This document shows positions 1 through 5,373 of a stretch of 8,208 nucleotides of DNA, in pieces. Numbering within the stretch: the first letter of the stretch is position 1; every line of letters starts with the position of its first letter. The notes below the pieces were generated by a model, which was not told the origin of the DNA, searched no databases, and worked only from the letters and a program-made list of their open reading frames with translations. Origin of the DNA: Actinomycetes bacterium (GTDB taxonomy: Bacteria > Actinomycetota > Actinomycetes > Actinomycetales > Cellulomonadaceae); NCBI GenBank assembly GCA_023390875.1, contig JAEWCA010000194.1, forward strand, positions 1 through 8,208, in the 5' to 3' direction. The translations under genes were made by a program, and so were the position numbers.

Positions 1-187
1 CGCCACGACCGCCGACCGGCTGCGCGCGCTCGTCCCGCTCGCGGCCGTGCGACGCGGCCTCGTCCCCGCGCTGCCGGCCGACGACGACGTGCCCGACCCC
101 TACGGTCGCGGCGAGGCGGCCTACCGCAAGACCTTCACGCTGCTGGTCCCCGCCGTCGAGACCCTGGTCGCCGCCGTCCGTCGGTGA
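1..187 (+). CDS. Low-molecular-weight protein tyrosine phosphatase, C-terminal end (partial)
   Basis: An open frame runs in from the left edge (codons in phase with base 2) and stops with TGA at 185-187, giving the last 61 residues of a protein. The segment DPYGRGEAAYRKTF followed by LLVPAVETLVAAVR matches the C-terminus of low-molecular-weight protein tyrosine phosphatases. There the Asp-Pro-(Tyr) motif carries the general-acid aspartate, and the final helix packs on the core. The N-terminal P-loop (CX5R) would lie outside the window, so catalytic competence cannot be judged. In bacteria, Wzb/Etp-type members dephosphorylate the tyrosine kinase that controls polysaccharide chain length. The sugar transferase gene directly downstream on the same strand fits that role. 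A protein-arginine phosphatase or an arsenate-reductase-like member of the same fold is a less likely alternative. Confidence 0.8.
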   Translation, partial: ATTADRLRALVPLAAVRRGLVPALPADDDVPDPYGRGEAAYRKTFTLLVPAVETLVAAVRR

Positions 188-220
188 CTGCGGTCACAGC
201 CCCTCTTGCGCGACCCGGGC

Positions 221-240
221 GCATCGTGGATCGTCGATGC
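221..240. promoter_or_regulatory. Inverted repeat upstream of the sugar transferase (candidate operator)
   Basis: In the 123-bp gap before the sugar transferase there is a perfect 6-bp dyad, GCATCG-N8-CGATGC. The spacing would suit a dimeric regulator, but no convincing -10/-35 pair could be placed around it, so a regulatory role is only a guess. A weaker GTGAC/GTCAC hairpin (184-197) overlaps the phosphatase stop codon. The rest of the gap shows nothing recognisable. Confidence 0.25.
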
Positions 241-310
241 TCTGACCGACTCGTCCGGGACCCGCAGGGGTGCGCGGACGGTCCAGGACAGACAACGGTT
301 CGGGGGGCCC

Positions 311-1786
311 GTGGTCGAGATCCAGAGCGTCCAGAGAAGGTCGAGCACACGGCCTCCGCACGCCGTGGGCAGCGGGCGTGGGTGGTTGCCGGGATACGTG
401 CGGGTGCTCCGCGCGGCCGACCTGATCGCCATCACGGTCGCCGTCGTCGCCGCGTACCTCGTCCGGTTCGGGGCCGACGACCGCGCGGTCGCCGGTCCCT
501 TGTCGCCGACGTACCTCCTGGTGTCCGTGGTCCTCGTCGTGGTCTGGTTCGTCGCCCTCGCGTCCGCGCACGTGTGGGACCGGCGCATCCTCACGCTCGG
601 CGCCGGCGAGTACACCGCCGTGTTCACCGCGACCTGGCGGCTCTTCGCCGTCGTCGCGATCGTCGCCTACCTCGCCAAGATGGACGTCGGCCGCGCGTTC
701 CTCGCCATCGCGTTCCCGCTGGGCCTCGCGCTGCTGCTGCTCGAGCGGCTCGTGTCGCGGCGGTGGCTGCGCGCCCGACGGTCCCGCGGCGAGTACCGCA
801 CGCCCGTGCTCGTCGTCGGCCAGCGCGAGCACGCCGAGGGGCTCATCCGCGAGGTCGCCGCCGACACGTCGCGCAGCCTCGGCGTGGTCGGCGTGTGCGT
901 GCCGGGCGGTGCGCCCGAGCGCGGCGAGCAGGTGCTCGGTGTCCCGGTCGTCGGCAACCTCGCGAGCGCCGCGCACGCCGCGGCCGACGTCGGCGCGCAG
1001 GCCGTCGCCGTCACCGGGTCCGACGAGCTCACCGCGGCCGTCGTCCGGCAGCTCGGCTGGGACCTCGAGCAGACCGACACCGACCTGCTGGTCGCCGGTG
1101 CGCTGACCGACATCGCCGGGCCGCGGATCCACGTGACCCCGGTCGCGGGGCTGCCGCTCATGCAGGTCGACCCGCCCCGGTTCTCCGGCCCCCGCTACGT
1201 CGTGAAGTCCGTCGCCGACTGGTGCGGGGCCCTCGTGCTCACCGTGGTGCTCGCCCCGGTGCTGGTCGCGATCGCGGTCGCCGTCGTGGCGACGAGCCGC
1301 GGACCCGTCTTCTACCGGCAGGCCCGGATCGGCCGGCAGGGCACCACGTTCCGGATGCTCAAGTTCCGCACGATGGTCGCGGACGCCGACGCGCACGTCG
1401 ACGAGGTCATGGCCGACGGCCGGTCCGGGCTGTACTACAAGCGGCGCGACGACCCGCGGGTCACGCGCACCGGCCGGTTCCTGCGGCGCTACTCGCTCGA
1501 CGAGCTGCCGCAGCTGCTCAACGTGCTGCGCGGCGACATGAGCCTCGTCGGGCCGCGCCCGCAGGTCGCGAGCGAGGTCGCACTGTACGACCGGGCCGCC
1601 CACCGGCGGCTGCTCGTCAAGCCCGGCCTCACCGGGCTCTGGCAGGTCTCGGGCCGCTCCGAGCTGAGCCCCGACGAGTCGATCCGCAAGGACGTCTACT
1701 ACGTCGAGAACTGGACGCTGTTCGGCGACCTCGTGATCCTGCTGCGGACCGCACGGGCCGTGGTCGCCGGGCAGGGCGCGTACTGA
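311..1786 (+). CDS. Polyprenyl-phosphate sugar phosphotransferase (exopolysaccharide initiation; WbaP/WcaJ/CpsE-like)
   Basis: This inner-membrane enzyme transfers a sugar-1-phosphate from a UDP-sugar to undecaprenyl phosphate, the first step of exopolysaccharide or glycan assembly. The 491-residue protein has the classic layout. Four membrane helices lie at about residues 37-145. A soluble Rossmann-like domain begins near VLVVGQ (about 166) and runs to about 275. A re-entrant hydrophobic helix (about 308-328) leads into the C-terminal bacterial sugar transferase domain. That domain shows GPVFYRQ, KFRTM, the SLDELPQL block with the catalytic Asp-Glu dyad (about D397/E398), RGDMSLVGPRP and KPGLTGLWQVSGR. 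The substrate sugar cannot be read from sequence. The GTG start at 311 was chosen because the in-frame extension up to a TTG at 206 uses AGG, AGA, CAA and GCT codons unlike the gene body and has no ribosome binding site. GTG at 365 and 395 are also possible starts. Confidence 0.93.
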   Translation: MVEIQSVQRRSSTRPPHAVGSGRGWLPGYVRVLRAADLIAITVAVVAAYLVRFGADDRAVAGPLSPTYLLVSVVLVVVWFVALASAHVWDRRILTLGAGEYTAVFTATWRLFAVVAIVAYLAKMDVGRAFLAIAFPLGLALLLLERLVSRRWLRARRSRGEYRTPVLVVGQREHAEGLIREVAADTSRSLGVVGVCVPGGAPERGEQVLGVPVVGNLASAAHAAADVGAQAVAVTGSDELTAAVVRQLGWDLEQTDTDLLVAGALTDIAGPRIHVTPVAGLPLMQVDPPRFSGPRYVVKSVADWCGALVLTVVLAPVLVAIAVAVVATSRGPVFYRQARIGRQGTTFRMLKFRTMVADADAHVDEVMADGRSGLYYKRRDDPRVTRTGRFLRRYSLDELPQLLNVLRGDMSLVGPRPQVASEVALYDRAAHRRLLVKPGLTGLWQVSGRSELSPDESIRKDVYYVENWTLFGDLVILLRTARAVVAGQGAY

Positions 1787-1805
1787 GCCCGGGTGCGCCG
1801 AGCCG

Positions 1806-1823
1806 GTCGGCGGGCACGCCGAC
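1806..1823 (+). terminator. Hairpin after the sugar transferase (candidate terminator)
   Basis: A perfect 7-bp stem, GTCGGCG/CGCCGAC, with a GGCA loop begins 20 nt after the sugar transferase stop. No T-run follows, as is common for GC-rich actinobacterial terminators. Separation from the next gene is also suggested by that gene's own promoter-like -10 box downstream. Confidence 0.4.
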
Positions 1824-1857
1824 GCGGTCCTGCCACGGGCCGGTGTCGCGCGTGGCG

Positions 1858-1869
1858 TAGCCTCCGAGG
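1858..1869 (+). promoter_or_regulatory. Leaderless -10 box for the DUF2530-like gene
   Basis: TAGCCT (1858-1863) matches the actinobacterial TANNNT -10 element and ends 6 nt before the GTG at 1870. Transcription would therefore start on or next to the start codon, giving a leaderless mRNA. No good -35 is visible. The GAGGG directly abutting the GTG is too close to act as a normal ribosome binding site. Confidence 0.45.
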
Positions 1870-2103
1870 GTGCCCCTGCTCCCCCGCGCCACCCGGATCC
1901 CGCCCGCCCCCGTGCCGGTGGACCTCGGCCGCGTGATGCTCGTCGGCACCACGGTGTGGCTCGTCGCCCTGGCCGTGTGCGTCGTGCTCGCGGCCGTCGG
2001 CGAGGCGACCTGGATGCCCGTGTGGGTGTGCCTCGCCGGGATCGCGGCCGGCGCGTTCGGGTGGGACTGGGCCCGCCGCCACCGCCCCGCCGCCACGGGC
2101 TAG
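1870..2103 (+). CDS. Small two-helix membrane protein, DUF2530-like
   Basis: This is a 77-residue protein with a short proline-rich start (PPAPVPVDLGRV). It has two hydrophobic helices (about residues 24-42 and 48-64), joined by a short loop around EATWMP, and a basic C-terminal end (ARRHRP). The pattern of P-x-P-V-(D)-L followed by a helix with VGTTVWLVAL, and a second helix with WxCLAG, resembles the actinobacterial DUF2530 family as I recall it; no function is known for that family. The basic tail suggests that both ends face the cytoplasm. The start is GTG, placed right behind a TANNNT -10 box, so the mRNA is probably leaderless. It is likely its own transcription unit and gives no sign of a functional link to the neighbours. 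Confidence 0.7.
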   Translation: MPLLPRATRIPPAPVPVDLGRVMLVGTTVWLVALAVCVVLAAVGEATWMPVWVCLAGIAAGAFGWDWARRHRPAATG

Positions 2104-2158
2104 GCGCTGGGCGCGTCTCCCAGGTCGGCTGACGGCGCACCCCCGCCCGCTTGATGAT

Positions 2159-2163
2159 GGAGA
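2159..2163 (+). promoter_or_regulatory. Ribosome binding site of the Imm10-like gene
   Basis: GGAGA lies 9 nt before the GTG at 2173 and supports that start. The overlapping GAGAAT (2160-2165) could instead be read as a -10 box 7 nt from the start codon; the sequence does not decide between the two. Confidence 0.4.
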
Positions 2164-2172
2164 ATCTCAGGC

Positions 2173-2517
2173 GTGATCAGAGTCGACTACACGCGCAGTG
2201 ACGAGGACGACGTCGAGGCGATCGTGCTGCTGGACGTGGAGTCGGGCGACACCATCGAGTTTCAACGCTCGCTCGCCGACGACCCCCAGGACGCGGCGCT
2301 GGGCATGGACACCTACGCGATCGTGCGTGGCGGAGCAGCGGTGCATTACGGCGGCCTCGCTCGGTTCGACCTGCAGGGCGAGGTCCTTGCGCTCGAGCTC
2401 GACCCTGAAGCCGCCGGAGTGCTCGACCTGCCGAACCTGGTCGAGCTCGTCCTGGATGACGCAGCAGCGAGGATCGTCGAGCAGCACCTGCCCCGGATCG
2501 TCGCACCGACCGCCTGA
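2173..2517 (+). CDS. Imm10-like immunity protein, orphan
   Basis: A 114-residue soluble, acidic protein with no signal peptide or membrane segment. It carries the block DDPQDAALGMDTY (about residues 36-48), then VHYGGLARFDL (57-67), then LALELDPEAAGVLDL (71-85). This order of a QD..LGMD.Y element, a YGG element and a strand ending in a hydrophobic helix is what I recall for the Imm10 family, whose members neutralise polymorphic toxins in contact-dependent or type VI/VII competition. The family call is from memory of the pattern, not a search. No toxin gene lies beside it, so it would be an orphan protecting against neighbours' toxins or a leftover. Its codon use is unlike its flanks: AGA, AGT, TTT, CAA, CAT, CTT, GAA and repeated GCA and GGA occur, roughly 17 A/T-ending codons in 114, suggesting recent acquisition. 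Confidence 0.72.
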   Translation: MIRVDYTRSDEDDVEAIVLLDVESGDTIEFQRSLADDPQDAALGMDTYAIVRGGAAVHYGGLARFDLQGEVLALELDPEAAGVLDLPNLVELVLDDAAARIVEQHLPRIVAPTA

Positions 2518-2589
2518 TCACGGCGTGCGCGACGCCCGGCGAAGGTCGGGAGCACGGCCGTGAGGATCCACGCGCCCCAGGTCCCCTGG

Positions 2590-2609
2590 GTGACCGTCGA
2601 TCGGGTCAC
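2590..2609. promoter_or_regulatory. Inverted repeat GTGACC-N8-GGTCAC upstream of galE (candidate operator)
   Basis: A perfect 6-bp dyad with an 8-bp centre that is itself rich in CGATCG. It sits about 55 bp upstream of the galE start. A second small hairpin, CCCAGG-TCC-CCTGGG (2576-2590), touches its left edge. Together these could be an operator for a dimeric repressor, or the end of the upstream transcript. No T-run follows. Confidence 0.35.
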
Positions 2610-2613
2610 ACCT

Positions 2614-2649
2614 GTCGAAAACCGGTCAGACGTGCACGTCGAAGCCGGT
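2614..2649 (+). repeat. Imperfect tandem direct repeat with central palindrome upstream of galE
   Basis: GTCGAAAACCGGT (2614-2626) recurs as GTCGAAGCCGGT (2638-2649), 24 bp apart start to start. Between and partly inside the copies lies a perfect 12-bp palindrome, GACGTGCACGTC (2629-2640). That palindrome falls where the -35 to -10 spacer of the galE promoter would be, a common place for a regulator to bind. Confidence 0.4.
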
Positions 2650-2661
2650 ACGGTCCGGCGT
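2649..2661 (+). promoter_or_regulatory. Leaderless -10 box for galE
   Basis: TACGGT (2649-2654) matches TANNNT and ends 7 nt before the GTG start at 2662. There is no ribosome binding site in front of that GTG. Both points favour a leaderless galE transcript. The -35 region (around 2624-2631) is weak. Confidence 0.5.
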
Positions 2662-3636
2662 GTGAGCGTGCTGGTGACAGGCGGTGCGGGTTACATCGGA
2701 GCCCATGTGGTCCGGGTCCTCGACCTGGCCGGCCACGACGTCGTCGTCGCCGACTCCCTCGTCACGGGACGCGCCGCCCGCGTCGGCTCCGCACCGCTGC
2801 TCGAGATCGACCTCGCGCCCGGCTCCGCCGTCGAGCCGCTCACGCGCTTCATGCGGGACCACCGGGTGGACGCCGTCGTCCACCTCGCCGCGCTCAAGCG
2901 CGCCGACGAGTCGTTGCACCAGGCCGCGCGCTACTACGCCCAGAACGTCGGCGCGCTCACCACCGTGCTGCTCGCGATGCGGTGCGCCGGCGTGCGGGAC
3001 GTCGTGCTGTCGTCGTCCGCGGCCGTGTACGGCGAGCCGACCACCGACCTCGTCACCGAGTCGCACGACACGCGGCCGCTGACGCCGTACGGCGCGACCA
3101 AGCTGGCCTGCGAGGACCTCCTCGGCTGGTCCGCCGCCGCCGGCGACGTCCGCGCCGTGTCCCTGCGCTACTTCAACGTCGCCGGTGCCGGCTGGCCCGA
3201 CCTGGGCGACGACATCGCGACGAACCTCGTGTCGATCCTCGTCGACGGCGTGCTGCGCGGGACGCCGCCCCAGATCTTCGGCGACGACTACCCCACGGCC
3301 GACGGCACCTGCGTGCGCGACTACGTGCACGTGCTCGACCTCGCCGAGGCGCACGTCGCCGCGCTGGAGCGGCTGCGCACGTCCGGCGTCGCGCACGAGG
3401 TGTTCAACGTCGGCACGGGCGCCGGGACGTCCGTGCGCGAGGTCGTCGACCAGCTCGAGCGCGCCGTCGACCGCCCCCTCGGTGCGGTCGTCCTCCCCCG
3501 TCGCAGCGGGGACCCCGCGAGCGTCGTGGGTGCCGTCGACGCGATCCGTCTCGCCGCGGGGTGGCGGGCCCGCCGGACCCAGCGCGCCATGATCGTGTCG
3601 GCGCTCGAGGCCCGGCGGACCGCCGCCGTCGACTGA
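2662..3636 (+). CDS. galE: UDP-glucose 4-epimerase (NAD-dependent, extended SDR)
   Basis: Interconverts UDP-glucose and UDP-galactose using bound NAD+ in the cytoplasm, feeding galactose catabolism (Leloir pathway) and surface glycan synthesis. The 324-residue protein begins with the Rossmann nucleotide-binding motif TGGAGYIG (residues 6-13). It has the catalytic serine region SSSAAVYGEP (117-126), the catalytic YGATK (Y143, K147), RYFNVAGA and the substrate-domain block CVRDYVHVLDLAEAH. Its length fits the family (about 330). An in-frame GTG at 2560 would add 34 residues in front of the Rossmann strand; it is rejected because the GxxGxxG motif normally lies within the first dozen residues and a TANNNT box sits directly before 2662. 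A related 4-epimerase acting on UDP-GlcNAc or UDP-xylose cannot be excluded. The gene runs towards the chemotaxis operon, with only 4 bp between the two stop codons. Confidence 0.92.
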   Translation: MSVLVTGGAGYIGAHVVRVLDLAGHDVVVADSLVTGRAARVGSAPLLEIDLAPGSAVEPLTRFMRDHRVDAVVHLAALKRADESLHQAARYYAQNVGALTTVLLAMRCAGVRDVVLSSSAAVYGEPTTDLVTESHDTRPLTPYGATKLACEDLLGWSAAAGDVRAVSLRYFNVAGAGWPDLGDDIATNLVSILVDGVLRGTPPQIFGDDYPTADGTCVRDYVHVLDLAEAHVAALERLRTSGVAHEVFNVGTGAGTSVREVVDQLERAVDRPLGAVVLPRRSGDPASVVGAVDAIRLAAGWRARRTQRAMIVSALEARRTAAVD

Positions 3637-3640
3637 CCCG

Positions 3641-4129
3641 TCACACGACGAGCAGCGACAACCCTCCCCGGCCGTAGCCCGAGACCTCGACGTCGAGGTC
3701 GCAGCGCGGCACGAACGCGCCGACCCACTGCGCCACGTCCGCGGGCAGCGGGTGGCCCGGCTCGTACACCGCGTCGAGCCGCACGTGCGGCGCCCCGTCC
3801 GCGTTGAACAGCGAGGACATCACGTTGAGCACCTCGCTGGCGTTCTCCAGGAGGTTGTCCGGCAGGCCCCCGTGGTTCGCCGCCTGCTGAGCCAGGCGGA
3901 CCGGGACCAGGCCGAGGGCCGCGCCGACGTACGCCCCGAGCGGCACGTCGAGCAGGATCAGGCCGCTCATCGCCTTCCGGTTGTCCGTGTAGACGCCGAC
4001 CAGGTTGCCGTCGCCCGCGGCGGGGTCCTGCTGCTTGCCGGTCGCCCACACCTCGACCTCACGGCCGACGAGGCTGTGCAGCAGGTCCTTGACGTCCTTC
4101 GGGGTGGCCAGCGGTGTGTCGGCGCTCAT
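3641..4129 (-). CDS. CheX/CheC-like protein, last gene of the chemotaxis operon (divergent)
   Basis: A 162-residue cytoplasmic protein with no signal or membrane segment. The stretch LLENASEVLNVMSSLFN (93-109) resembles the E-x2-N signature helix of the CheC/CheX/FliY family (here E99 and N102). In these proteins the two residues position water for removing phosphate from CheY-P. Before it, the SGLILLDVPLGAYVGAALGL segment (55-74) looks like the family's strand-helix. Only one signature helix is visible, so it is CheX-like rather than CheC-like. The N-terminal half (LVGREVEVW, VGVYTDNRKA) is divergent, so the activity is an inference. It starts in an ATGA overlap with the upstream cheY and has no clear ribosome binding site of its own, so it is probably translated by coupling. 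A plain scaffolding or CheY-binding role is an alternative. Confidence 0.62.
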   Translation of the reverse strand: MSADTPLATPKDVKDLLHSLVGREVEVWATGKQQDPAAGDGNLVGVYTDNRKAMSGLILLDVPLGAYVGAALGLVPVRLAQQAANHGGLPDNLLENASEVLNVMSSLFNADGAPHVRLDAVYEPGHPLPADVAQWVGAFVPRCDLDVEVSGYGRGGLSLLVV

Positions 4130-4488
4130 GCGAGCACCGGCTCGATGACCTCCCGGAAGGACTCCGGGGTGAAGGGCTTCGAGATGAGGAACAGCGCACC
4201 TGCGGCCTCGGCGGTCGCGCGCATCTCCTCCGAGCTCTCCGACGTGACGAACCCGAACGGGGTCTCGAAACCCTCCGCACGGAGCTGCTGGAGCAGCTCG
4301 ATGCCGTTCAGGTTCGGCATGTTCCAGTCGGACAGCACCACGTCGGGCTCGTCGGCGCGCACCGCCTCGAGCGCCTCGGCGCCGTCGGCGGCCTCACGGA
4401 CGTCCCAGTCGTAGCCGGCCTGGCGCAGCGTGCGGATCACGATCTGGCGCATCACGCGGCTGTCGTCGGTCACGAGGACGCGAATCAT
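4126..4488 (-). CDS. cheY: Chemotaxis response regulator CheY (second copy)
   Basis: A stand-alone receiver domain of 120 residues that accepts phosphate from CheA-P and would signal to the flagellar motor or act as a phosphate sink. It shows the acidic pair D8-D9, the phosphoacceptor D54 in LSDWNMPNLNG, the switch threonine T82 in FVTSES and the conserved K104 in SKPFTP. There is no output domain. The ATG at 4488 is preceded by a good ribosome binding site. This is the only gene of the operon seen here, apart from the binding-protein gene, that is separated from its upstream neighbour by a gap (37 nt) rather than an overlap. Its end overlaps the CheX-like gene by ATGA. It differs clearly from the cheY at 4990-5373, so the two are paralogues and not a recent copy. 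Confidence 0.92.
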   Translation of the reverse strand: MIRVLVTDDSRVMRQIVIRTLRQAGYDWDVREAADGAEALEAVRADEPDVVLSDWNMPNLNGIELLQQLRAEGFETPFGFVTSESSEEMRATAEAAGALFLISKPFTPESFREVIEPVLA

Positions 4489-4494
4489 GCTGAG

Positions 4495-4500
4495 CTCCTT
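4495..4500 (-). promoter_or_regulatory. Ribosome binding site of the second cheY
   Basis: AAGGAG on the minus strand lies 6 nt before the ATG at 4488. It is a strong site and fixes the start. The short spacer to cheX shows no promoter or terminator. Confidence 0.75.
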
Positions 4501-4525
4501 TCCAAGGTGCGTGCCGCGATGAGCT

Positions 4526-4993
4526 TCACGGCTGGTCGACGGTCGGGATCGCCCAGATCTCGACGACGAGCGGGCGGCCGCGCCACGCGAGCGCGACGCC
4601 GTGCATGAGCACCGCGTCGGCCGTGAGCGGCAGCTCGGCGGCGACCTCGGGCAGGCCGAGCTTGCCGCCCTCGGGCAGGAGCGCCTTGACGTTGCCGCCG
4701 ACGACGTTGGCGAGCTCGCCGACCGCGTCGGCGAGGTCCGCGTGCGAGACCTCCTCGTCGGCGTCCATGCCGAGCAGCGCACGCGACAGGTTGTGCGCCG
4801 TGGGCGTCTCGGTGCGCAGCGCGGCGCGACCCGACCACGGACCGTTCAGGTCCACCCACGCCACGACGGGGTCCTCGAGCACGGGGGGCTCTCCGACCCA
4901 CGACTCCAGGAAGCCGGCTTCACCGTCGATCATCGACGAGAAGATGTCCCGGGCGATGACCAGGACCTGGTCGACCTCGACCTCTGCACTCAT
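4526..4993 (-). CDS. cheX: Chemotaxis protein CheX (CheY-P phosphatase)
   Basis: A 155-residue cytoplasmic protein of the CheC/CheX/FliY family, whose members dephosphorylate CheY-P in bacteria that lack CheZ. The signature helix is ADAVGELANVVGGNVKALL (89-106), with the E-x2-N pair at E93 and N96 and the following GGN typical of CheX. The conserved opening IARDIFSSM (13-21) and the closing strands VLMHGVALAW and LVVEIWA also fit. It has one active helix, so it is CheX rather than CheC. It starts at ATG 4993 in an ATGA overlap with the preceding cheY. An AAGGAG (4999-5004, minus strand, spacing 5) lies inside the end of that cheY, indicating tight co-translation of the regulator and its phosphatase. 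Confidence 0.87.
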   Translation of the reverse strand: MSAEVEVDQVLVIARDIFSSMIDGEAGFLESWVGEPPVLEDPVVAWVDLNGPWSGRAALRTETPTAHNLSRALLGMDADEEVSHADLADAVGELANVVGGNVKALLPEGGKLGLPEVAAELPLTADAVLMHGVALAWRGRPLVVEIWAIPTVDQP

Positions 4994-5373
4994 GCGAGCT
5001 CCTTGACTGAAACGAGTCCGAGCAGCTCGAGCTTGGCCCGGAGCTCCTCTGGGGTGAACGGCTTGATCAGGTACTCGTGCGCCCCTGCCGCAAGGGCGCG
5101 CACGATCTGGGACTGCTCGGCCTCGGTGGTCACCATCATCATCGTGATGTTGCGCCACCTGCGTTCCTTGCGGACGGCGGCCACGAGCTCGAGACCGTCC
5201 ATGACTGGCATGTTCCAGTCGATGCACAGGAGCTCGAAGCGGTCGTCCTCCGCGAGGACGGTGAGCGCCTCCTCTCCGTGCTCGGCCTGCAGGACCTCGA
5301 AGCCCTGCCGTTCCAGGATCCCGGCGACGATCCTGCGCATCGTGCGCGAGTCGTCGACGACGAGTGCTCTCAT
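4990..5373 (-). CDS. cheY: Chemotaxis response regulator CheY (first copy)
   Basis: A 127-residue single receiver domain. Residues for phosphorylation are all present: D7-D8, the phosphoacceptor D52 in CIDWNMPVMDG, the switch T82/T83 in MVTTEAE and K104 in IKPFTPEEL. The Tyr at 101 (HEYLIKPF) is at the aromatic switch position that usually rotates on activation. These features fit a motor-acting CheY like that of other CheX-containing bacteria. The start at ATG 5373 has AGGAG 7 nt upstream and overlaps the cheR stop by ATGA. The next gene, cheX, again overlaps by ATGA. A few more A/T-ending codons occur near its end (GGA GTT TCA) than in cheR or cheB. Confidence 0.94.
   Translation of the reverse strand: MRALVVDDSRTMRRIVAGILERQGFEVLQAEHGEEALTVLAEDDRFELLCIDWNMPVMDGLELVAAVRKERRWRNITMMMVTTEAEQSQIVRALAAGAHEYLIKPFTPEELRAKLELLGLVSVKELA

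Noticed and set aside
184..1860. Plus-strand open frame of about 558 codons in another frame over the sugar transferase
   Set aside because: Almost entirely Arg/Ala/Gly low-complexity translation, a frame shadow of the real gene.
194..2140. Long minus-strand open frame (about 648 codons) opposite the sugar transferase
   Set aside because: Its translation is Arg/Gly/Asp-rich with no domain logic and lies antisense to a clear sugar transferase. Long spurious frames are expected at this GC content.
2104..2172. Hairpin CTGGG/CCCAG (2107-2123) after the DUF2530-like gene as a terminator
   Set aside because: The stem is only 5 bp with a 7-nt loop and no T-run, which is too weak to call.
2560..2661. 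34-residue N-terminal extension of GalE from GTG 2560
   Set aside because: It would put the Rossmann motif near residue 40 instead of near residue 6, and it runs through the repeats and the -10 box in front of GTG 2662.
3321..4049. Minus-strand open frame spanning the galE/CheX-like junction
   Set aside because: It overlaps two better-supported genes in other frames and has an Arg/Gly/Pro-rich shadow composition.
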